Below the pieces are notes generated by a model, which saw only the letters and a program-made list of their open reading frames with translations, did no database searches and was not told where the DNA came from. A DNA stretch of 30,138 nucleotides from an uncultured Paracoccus sp. (GTDB lineage Bacteria; Pseudomonadota; Alphaproteobacteria; Rhodobacterales; Rhodobacteraceae): assembly GCA_934533075.1 (NCBI GenBank), contig CAKTBJ010000035.1, positions 1 through 30,138 on the forward strand, in the 5' to 3' direction. The position numbers and the translations under genes are program-made. Shown here piece by piece: positions 25,036 to 30,138 of the stretch (positions within the stretch are counted from its first letter, which is position 1; each line of letters begins with the position of its first letter).

Positions 25036-25599
25036 GATATGGGGTCATGGCGGGGCACCGCCCTTGCGCAGCCGGTTGGGTCCGAGCGGGGCGGACTGGC
25101 GGCAAGACCGGTCCGCGGCGATACCGGTCGGTGACGGGCGCAAGCGACGCCGGGATGCCGGCCGCCTCTTTCGCGATCGTCCGCAGCGTGCCGCAGCAGC
25201 GCGCCGCCAGCCGCCGACGGCGGTTCCAGCGCGACCGCCGCGCCGCGATGCTCCGGCAGCCGGGCCATACGGCTGCGTGCAGGTGGTGATCTGCGCCACG
25301 CCTTGCGGCATCCCGGCGCCGGCTGCGGCGCTTGTCATGGCTGCGGCATGTGCGATCGCGCAGTTGATCCTCCGGATCGCGCGGCATGACCGAGGATGAC
25401 GCAGGCAGGGCCTTCGCCGCCCGATCCGCCGAAACGTTGTCCCGTCGCCAAAGCTTGAACGGATCCCCCAAGGTGGTCTTGCCGGGCACATCGCGACGGA
25501 CAAGAAGCGGTTGGCCTTGGGGTCGCGGCTGTAATCGCCATTGGCGAACGAGTTGACGGAAACGCCCTGTCGGTTTCCTCAAGCGACCTCTGGCGGCTC

Positions 25600-25860
25600 A
25601 CGGGGTCGGTGGCGATGCCATGCTCCGGTCAACATGACGGCGATACCGGCGTTCCCGGCCATCGGGCACTGATACCACGCGGTCCAGCCGTGCCGGCGTC
25701 TTCCGCCATACCTCCGGCCCGCCCGGCTCGGTCTGGCGCGATGCCAACCAGCCCCGACAGCGCGACGATTGCCCTGCGAGGCATCGGCTCGGGCCTGCCG
25801 CAACGCAGGACCCAGATCGGCGATTGCCTGCGCACCTCCTCGGGGTCCTCGGTGCACAGC
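25600..25860 (-). pseudogene. Possible relic of an IS110-type transposase C-terminus
   Basis: On the minus strand, one frame reads PRRAIVALSGLVGIAPDRAG and a second frame continues RRYGGRRRHGWTAWYQ. Joined by a frameshift, these resemble the IS110 transposase C-terminal pattern (RRxIAALxGxAPxxxxSG, then RxxxGGRxxxRxALYM). Both frames are interrupted and no start, serine motif or insertion ends can be made out. The rest of 25036-26054 contains no gene that I recognise in any frame and ends in an AT-rich patch with the palindrome CAATTTGAAATTG (26030-26042). Confidence 0.28.
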
Positions 25861-26054
25861 GACCGACTCACCGTCCTGCCGCCAAGAACCGCGTGAAGAT
25901 CAGCCGGAACACGCTGCCGGAACTAATAAGCGCCGGTGCGGAGAAGCTCGGAAGGACGCGCCATCTGCAAGAACAATTGGGCACATCGGCGTGGCACCAA
26001 AGCAGGCTCAAGCTCCTGACAGCATCCAACAATTTGAAATTGAACAAGAAAAAA

Positions 26055-26129
<75 letters not shown>

Positions 26130-26141
26130 ACTTCGCGGGCC

Positions 26142-26170
26142 GATCTAGAGAAAGCCGCCGCCGCCTGCAA
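26142..26170 (-). promoter_or_regulatory. tRNA-Thr promoter
   Basis: On the minus strand, TTGCAG (26165-26170), a 17-bp spacer and TAGATC (26142-26147) sit just upstream of the tRNA, putting the start about 6 nt before the mature 5' end. Confidence 0.65.
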
Positions 26171-26259
26171 GCCCTGATTTCATCTTTTTCCGCCGATGCC
26201 CCCGCCGCCCCCTGCCGCCGTTCTGGACGCATGGCGCGCGGGCCGCTAAACAGCCCTGC

Positions 26260-26436
26260 ATGAGCAGCAAGACCAACAATCCCGGCCGGGACAATGCCAA
26301 GGCGGCAGCCGACAAGGCCGCGCGCCTCGCCGAGGCCCTGCGCGCCAACCTGCACCGGCGCAAGCAGCAGGCCCGCGCACGCGCCGGCGAACAGGCGCGG
26401 CGGGACGATACGGCCGATCACGAGGACAAGGCATAA
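26260..26436 (+). CDS. Small basic protein (58 aa) coupled to murA
   Basis: ATG at 26260 opens a 58-codon frame that begins [20 protein letters not shown], continues [20 protein letters not shown] and ends ADHEDKA. It is rich in Ala, Arg and Lys, has a predicted helical middle, and contains no Cys or membrane segment. The stop codon shares its last base with the murA start (TAATG), the same coupling seen in real operons elsewhere in this window. I do not recognise a family; small proteins of this kind before murA in related bacteria are my recollection only. There is no clear Shine-Dalgarno site before its ATG, so it could be leaderless. Confidence 0.65.
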   Translation: MSSKTNNPGRDNAKAAADKAARLAEALRANLHRRKQQARARAGEQARRDDTADHEDKA

Positions 26437-27743
26437 TGGACAAGATCATCGTTCGGGGCGGCGGAGAGCTGCATGGCGAAATTCCCATCGCGGGGGCGAA
26501 GAATGCCTGCCTCACGCTGATGCCCGCCACCCTGCTGACCGAGGAGCCGCTGACGCTGACCAATGCCCCGCGCCTGTCGGACGTGGGCACCATGACCGCG
26601 CTGCTGCGCAGCCTCGGGGCCGAGGTCACGCAGCTCAACGACGGCAAGGTCCAGATCATGTCCTCGCATGCGCTGACCGGACACACCGCGGATTACGAGA
26701 TCGTGCGCAAGATGCGGGCCTCGAACCTGGTGCTGGGGCCGCTGCTGGCGCGGGCGGGCGAAGCCGTGGTCTCGCTGCCCGGCGGCTGCAATATCGGCAC
26801 GCGGCCGATGGAGTTGCATTTCTTCGGCCTCGAAAAGATGGGCGCCAGCTTCGACCTGCAATCGGGCTATTACCACGGCAAGGCGCCGCGCGGGCTGCGG
26901 GGGGCGGTGATCGACCTGGCCTTCCCCTCGGTCGGCGCCACGGAAAACATCCTGATGGCCGCCACGCTGGCCCGCGGCACCACCGTCATCAACAACGCCG
27001 CGCGGGAGCCGGAGATCGTCGACCTCGCCATCTGCCTGCGCCGCATGGGTGCGCAGATCGAGGGCGACGGCACATCGACCATCACCATCCAGGGGGTGGA
27101 CCGGCTGCATGGCGCCACGCATCCGGTGATCACCGACCGGATCGAGCTGGGCACCTACATGCTGGCGCCGGCGATCTGCGGCGGCAGCGTGGAATGCCTC
27201 GGCGGGCGGCTGGACCTGGTGGCCGCCTTTGCCGAAAAGCTGGACGAGGCCGGCATCGCCGTCGAGGAAACCGCGCGCGGGTTGCGGGTCAGCCGCAAGA
27301 ACGGCCGCATCCGGGCGGTGGACGTGACCACCGCGCCCTTCCCCGGCTTCCCCACCGATCTGCAAGCGCAGATGATGGCGCTGCTGTGCACCGCCGAGGG
27401 CACCAGCACGCTGGAGGAAACCATCTTCGAGAATCGCTTCATGCACGCGCCGGAGCTGAACCGCATGGGCGCGCGGATCGAGGTGCATGGCGGCCGCGCC
27501 ACCGTCCACGGGGTCGAGCGGCTGAAGGGCGCCCCGGTCACGGCCAGCGACCTGCGCGCCTCGGTCAGCCTGATCCTGGCCGGGCTGGCGGCGGAGGGCG
27601 AGACCGTGGTCAGCCGCGTCTATCACCTGGATCGCGGCTATGAGCAGGTGGAGGCCAAGCTGTCCGCCGTCGGCGCCCGCATCGAGCGGGTGCGCGAGGG
27701 CGCCCAGCCCGCGCCGGTGACGCTGGAGGTGGTTCATGGCTGA
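26436..27743 (+). CDS. murA: UDP-N-acetylglucosamine 1-carboxyvinyltransferase (MurA)
   Basis: MurA performs the first committed step of peptidoglycan synthesis, moving enolpyruvate from PEP to UDP-GlcNAc in the cytoplasm. The 435-residue chain has GAKNA with Lys 22, the active-site loop [11 protein letters not shown] with Cys 118 (the residue that fosfomycin alkylates), [11 protein letters not shown] and [15 protein letters not shown] with GYEQVEAKL near the end. All are standard. The start overlaps the stop of the small upstream gene by one base. The next gene downstream is a DUF2948 gene and then hisD, the usual alphaproteobacterial order. Confidence 0.98.
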   Translation: MDKIIVRGGGELHGEIPIAGAKNACLTLMPATLLTEEPLTLTNAPRLSDVGTMTALLRSLGAEVTQLNDGKVQIMSSHALTGHTADYEIVRKMRASNLVLGPLLARAGEAVVSLPGGCNIGTRPMELHFFGLEKMGASFDLQSGYYHGKAPRGLRGAVIDLAFPSVGATENILMAATLARGTTVINNAAREPEIVDLAICLRRMGAQIEGDGTSTITIQGVDRLHGATHPVITDRIELGTYMLAPAICGGSVECLGGRLDLVAAFAEKLDEAGIAVEETARGLRVSRKNGRIRAVDVTTAPFPGFPTDLQAQMMALLCTAEGTSTLEETIFENRFMHAPELNRMGARIEVHGGRATVHGVERLKGAPVTASDLRASVSLILAGLAAEGETVVSRVYHLDRGYEQVEAKLSAVGARIERVREGAQPAPVTLEVVHG

Positions 27744-27846
27744 CGCGCGCCACCCGAATGCCCGCCCGCTGCCGCATCGGCCGGCGCATGGCCCGAAGGC
27801 AGGACAGGCGGTCGCGGCGCCGCCGCAGGAGACCTCCCATGACTGA
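27736..27846 (+). CDS. Doubtful 36-aa frame bridging murA and the DUF2948 gene
   Basis: ATG at 27736, overlapping the murA stop, opens a 36-codon frame [20 protein letters not shown] and on to QETSHD, ending inside the start of the DUF2948 gene (ATGACTGA). Its first 16 bases repeat those at the DUF2948 start (ATG-CTGACGCGCGC in both). It may be a relic of a duplicated start region or an untranslated spacer. The short length and high Pro/His content argue against a functional protein. Confidence 0.2.
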   Translation: MADARHPNARPLPHRPAHGPKAGQAVAAPPQETSHD

Positions 27847-28312
27847 CGCGCGCTTTGCCGATGCGGACCCGGCACCGCTGCATCTGGGTGCCGCCGATCC
27901 GGACGACCTGCGGGTGATCTCGGCCATGGTGCAGGATGCGGTTCTGTCGGTCTCCGACATCGCCTTCGACAGGGGCGCGCGGCGGCTGGCGCTGCTGGTC
28001 AACCGCTTCCGCTGGGAGGACCCGGCCATCGCCGAGGGCCGCGCCCCGGCGGAACGGGTGCGGGCGCTGCTGCTGGTCGGGGACGCGATGGCGGTGCGCA
28101 GCGAGGGCTTCGACCAGGGCGACCGCGAACTGGTCCTGTCGCTGCTGTCGCTGGACTGGCAGCCGGGCGAGGACGGGACCGGCCGGCTGGCGCTGATCTT
28201 TGCCGGCGACGGGCAGATCGCGGTGGAGGCCGAATCGATCAATCTCGACCTGCGCGACGTGACGGCGGCCTATGCGGCGCCCTCGGGCAGGGTGCCGCGC
28301 CACCCCGAATAA
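27839..28312 (+). CDS. DUF2948 family protein
   Basis: This 157-residue cytoplasmic protein starts [20 protein letters not shown] and has the family core DPDDLRVISAMVQDAVLSVSDIAFDRGARRLALLVNRFRWE, then FDQGDRELVLSLLSLDW and AVEAESINLDLRDVTAAY. It matches DUF2948, a family of unknown role found almost only in alphaproteobacteria, commonly between murA and hisD as here. An AGGAG site 7 nt before the ATG at 27839 fixes the start. It is probably transcribed with murA; a large hairpin element follows its stop. Confidence 0.9.
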   Translation: MTDARFADADPAPLHLGAADPDDLRVISAMVQDAVLSVSDIAFDRGARRLALLVNRFRWEDPAIAEGRAPAERVRALLLVGDAMAVRSEGFDQGDRELVLSLLSLDWQPGEDGTGRLALIFAGDGQIAVEAESINLDLRDVTAAYAAPSGRVPRHPE

Positions 28313-28333
28313 TCCGCGCCCCTCTCGGGGAAA

Positions 28334-28385
28334 GGGCCGGAAGCGGCCGTCGAGGCCGCTTCCGGCCCCGCCGGCCTGCGCCGGC
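28334..28385 (-). repeat. Two-hairpin REP-like element, copy 3 (inverted)
   Basis: On the minus strand, hairpin 1 is GCCGGC, loop GCAG, GCCGGC. After a 1-nt linker, a perfect 15-bp hairpin with pentaloop TCGAC follows (28334-28368). It starts 21 bp after the DUF2948 stop, so on the plus strand it may also serve as the 3' end of the murA-DUF2948 transcript. It is the best-paired of the three copies. Confidence 0.75.
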
Positions 28386-28570
28386 CTCCATGCCCCTTGC
28401 CAGGCCGCCAGCCCGCGCCGTGGCGGTCGCGGCACCTTTCCGATCGAAACGCATCGCGCGCCTCGCCGGGGCGCACCGGACAGGGCGCGAGGCATGGGTG
28501 CGGCACTCCCCCTTGCCCCCCCCCCGGTCGCACTGCCTTCAGGCCGCCACGCCCGCCACGCATAGCGGCT

Positions 28571-28620
28571 GCGGCGCATGCCGCCGCGGGCGAAGGGGCC
28601 TCGACGGCCTCTTCGCCCGC
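28571..28620 (+). repeat. Two-hairpin REP-like element, copy 2
   Basis: Hairpin 1 is GCGGC, loop GCAT, GCCGC. After a 1-nt linker, a 15-bp hairpin (one G-U pair) with pentaloop TCGAC follows at 28586-28620. Together with copy 3 it explains most of the structure in the 544 bp without a gene between the DUF2948 gene and hisD. The remainder (28386-28570, 28621-28856) holds a run of ten C residues near 28516 and no recognisable gene. Confidence 0.75.
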
Positions 28621-28856
28621 CCCTTCCGCATGGACGGCCACGCCGCGGATCACCACCAGGCCCGGCCCTCCACGCAGCCGCGCGATGAACCGGCTGCCGC
28701 ATTCCACAGCCTCCGCCACCGCCGGAAACCGGCCTCCCATGCGCGCACGATGAGCCGCAGCGGTCGCCATGCCGGGTCCGGCGGCCGCGCTCCGGCCTTC
28801 CATGCGCCGGCGCGATGGACTAACTGTCTGCCCCAGACCCAGAAGCGAGGCCCGCC

Positions 28857-30138
28857 ATGCCCGTCACCCTCTCGACCCAGGACGCGGATTTCCCGGCCGC
28901 CTTCGAGGCGCTGCTGGCCATGAAGCGCGAGGATGCCGCCGATGTCGGCGAGGCCGTGGCCGGGATCATCGCCCAGGTGCGCCGCGACGGCGATGCCGGG
29001 CTGATCGCCCTGACCGGGCAATTCGACCGCCTGCACCTGACCCCCGGCACGCTGCGCATCGCCGCGGAGGAGATCGCCGCCGCCCGGCGCGCGGTCTCGC
29101 AAGCCGATCTCGCGGCGCTGGAACTGGCCGCCGACCGCATCCGCGCCTATCACCGGGCGCAGATGCCGGCGGACCATATGTGGACCGACGAGGCCGGCGC
29201 CGATCTGGGCTGGCGGTGGGGCGCGATCGATTCGGTCGGCCTCTACGTGCCCGGCGGGCAGGCCAGCTATCCCTCCTCGGTGCTGATGAACGCGGTGCCG
29301 GCGCGGGTGGCCGGGGTGCGCAGACTGGTGGTCTGCGTGCCCACCCGCGACGGCGGCGTCAACCCGCTGGTGCTGGCGGCCTGCGACCTCGCCGGCGTCG
29401 ACGAGGTGTATCGCATCGGCGGCGCCCAGGCCATCGCCGCGCTGGCCTACGGGACCGAGAGCATCCGCCCCGTGGACAAGATCACCGGGCCGGGCAACGC
29501 CTATGTGGCCGCCGCCAAGCGGCAGGTCTTCGGCAAGGTGGGCATCGACATGATCGCCGGTCCCTCCGAGGTCGTGGTCATCGCCGAGGGCGCGCAGAAT
29601 GCCGACTGGCTGGCGCTGGACCTGATGGCGCAGGCCGAGCACGACGCCGACGCGCAATCCATCCTGATCACACCCGACGCCGACCTGGCCCGCGCGGTGG
29701 CCGATGCGGTGGACCGGCTGATCCCCACCCTGCCCCGCGCCGCCATCGCCGGGGAAAGCTGGGACCGCCACGGCGCGGTGATCCTGTGCCGCGACCTCGC
29801 GGAGGCCGCCGCGCTGTCGGACCGGCTGGCGCCCGAGCATCTGGAACTGTGCGTCACCGATCCCGACGCGCTGGCGGCGCGCATCCGCCATGCCGGGGCG
29901 ATCTTCCTGGGCGCCTGGACGCCCGAGGCGGCGGGGGATTACGTCTCCGGCCCGAACCATGTCCTGCCCACAGCGCGCTCGGCGCGGTTTTCCTCCGGCC
30001 TGTCGGTGATGGACTTCCTCAAGCGCACCACCCTGGCGCGGCTGACCCCCGAATCGCTGTCGCGGATCGGGCCGGCGGCCATGCGGCTGGCCGTGGCCGA
30101 GGGCTTTGCCGCGCATGCCCGTTCCGTCGCCGCGCGGC
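28857..30138 (+). CDS. hisD: Histidinol dehydrogenase (3' end cut by window edge)
   Basis: HisD oxidises L-histidinol to L-histidine in two NAD-dependent steps, the last reactions of histidine synthesis. 427 codons are present and only about five to ten residues are missing at the C-terminus. Motifs: LYVPGGQASYPSSVLMNAVPA at 129-149, YRIGGAQAIAALAYGT, KITGPGNAYV, GPSEVVV, the zinc ligands Gln 259 and His 262 in MAQAEHD, the catalytic pair Glu 327-His 328 in APEHLEL, Asp 361 in GDYVSGPNH and His 420 in EGFAAHARS, all at the expected spacing. A GCGAGG site lies upstream of the ATG. Confidence 0.97.
   Translation, partial: MPVTLSTQDADFPAAFEALLAMKREDAADVGEAVAGIIAQVRRDGDAGLIALTGQFDRLHLTPGTLRIAAEEIAAARRAVSQADLAALELAADRIRAYHRAQMPADHMWTDEAGADLGWRWGAIDSVGLYVPGGQASYPSSVLMNAVPARVAGVRRLVVCVPTRDGGVNPLVLAACDLAGVDEVYRIGGAQAIAALAYGTESIRPVDKITGPGNAYVAAAKRQVFGKVGIDMIAGPSEVVVIAEGAQNADWLALDLMAQAEHDADAQSILITPDADLARAVADAVDRLIPTLPRAAIAGESWDRHGAVILCRDLAEAAALSDRLAPEHLELCVTDPDALAARIRHAGAIFLGAWTPEAAGDYVSGPNHVLPTARSARFSSGLSVMDFLKRTTLARLTPESLSRIGPAAMRLAVAEGFAAHARSVAAR

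Noticed and set aside
28516..28525. Run of ten C residues as a phase-variable tract
   Set aside because: It is not inside or just upstream of any real gene, so slippage would have no evident coding effect.
28270..28803. A 177-codon minus-strand frame between the DUF2948 gene and hisD
   Set aside because: It runs through both REP-like elements and the end of the DUF2948 gene. The Ala-rich stretch that looks protein-like comes from the repeat itself. A short real gene around 28640-28760 cannot be fully excluded, but nothing supports it.

Overview
The window is very GC-rich (third codon positions almost all G or C) and looks like chromosomal DNA of an alphaproteobacterium of the Rhodobacterales, most like Paracoccus. 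The support is the gene content and order: a BamB-Der pair behind a TPR protein and RarD, pgk near a DhnA-type class I aldolase, murA-DUF2948-hisD in a row, rnpB next to rpmG, and an alphaproteobacterial-type tRNA-Thr(GGU). The first 35 bases are G and C homopolymers and are probably a contig-end artefact. The right edge cuts hisD a few codons before its stop.

Layout. 0.26-4.8 kb (minus): one operon, rarD, a YfgM-like membrane TPR protein, bamB and der, with 1-8 nt overlaps or short gaps. 4.8-5.5 kb: non-coding DNA with a terminator and a CRISPR-like series of five degenerate repeats about 61 bp apart. 5.5-6.6 kb: an HxlR-type regulator divergent from a DUF1428 gene. 6.65-7.74 kb (minus): a cytoplasmic and an exported cyclophilin, overlapping by 8 nt. 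7.9-11.0 kb: pgk and a class I fructose-bisphosphate aldolase, with a sulfotransferase-like gene between them on the opposite strand. 11.1-13.4 kb: a methyltransferase facing a redoxin / nitronate monooxygenase-like pair. 13.4-14.0 kb: three structured tandem repeats of about 100 bp and a two-hairpin REP-like element. 14.0-16.2 kb: cobC-cobD (cobalamin), then RNase P RNA, whose promoter overlaps the cobD stop codon, then rpmG.

16.2-26.05 kb reads as accessory DNA: a block of diverged tandem repeats of about 146 bp, a five-gene peptide-type ABC uptake operon with an AbgB-like amidohydrolase, a divergent LysR regulator, then about 1 kb of decayed DNA with a possible IS110 transposase relic. It ends exactly at the 3' end of tRNA-Thr, the usual side for island insertion, but no integrase or att repeat was found. 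26.1-30.1 kb is core again: tRNA-Thr, a 58-residue protein coupled to murA, murA, a DUF2948 protein and hisD, with two more REP-like elements between the last two.

The most unusual signals are non-coding: (1) three copies of a two-hairpin element with a constant TCGAC loop and a stem that varies while staying paired; (2) the 61-bp CRISPR-like series with no cas genes in view; (3) the structured repeats of about 100 bp.
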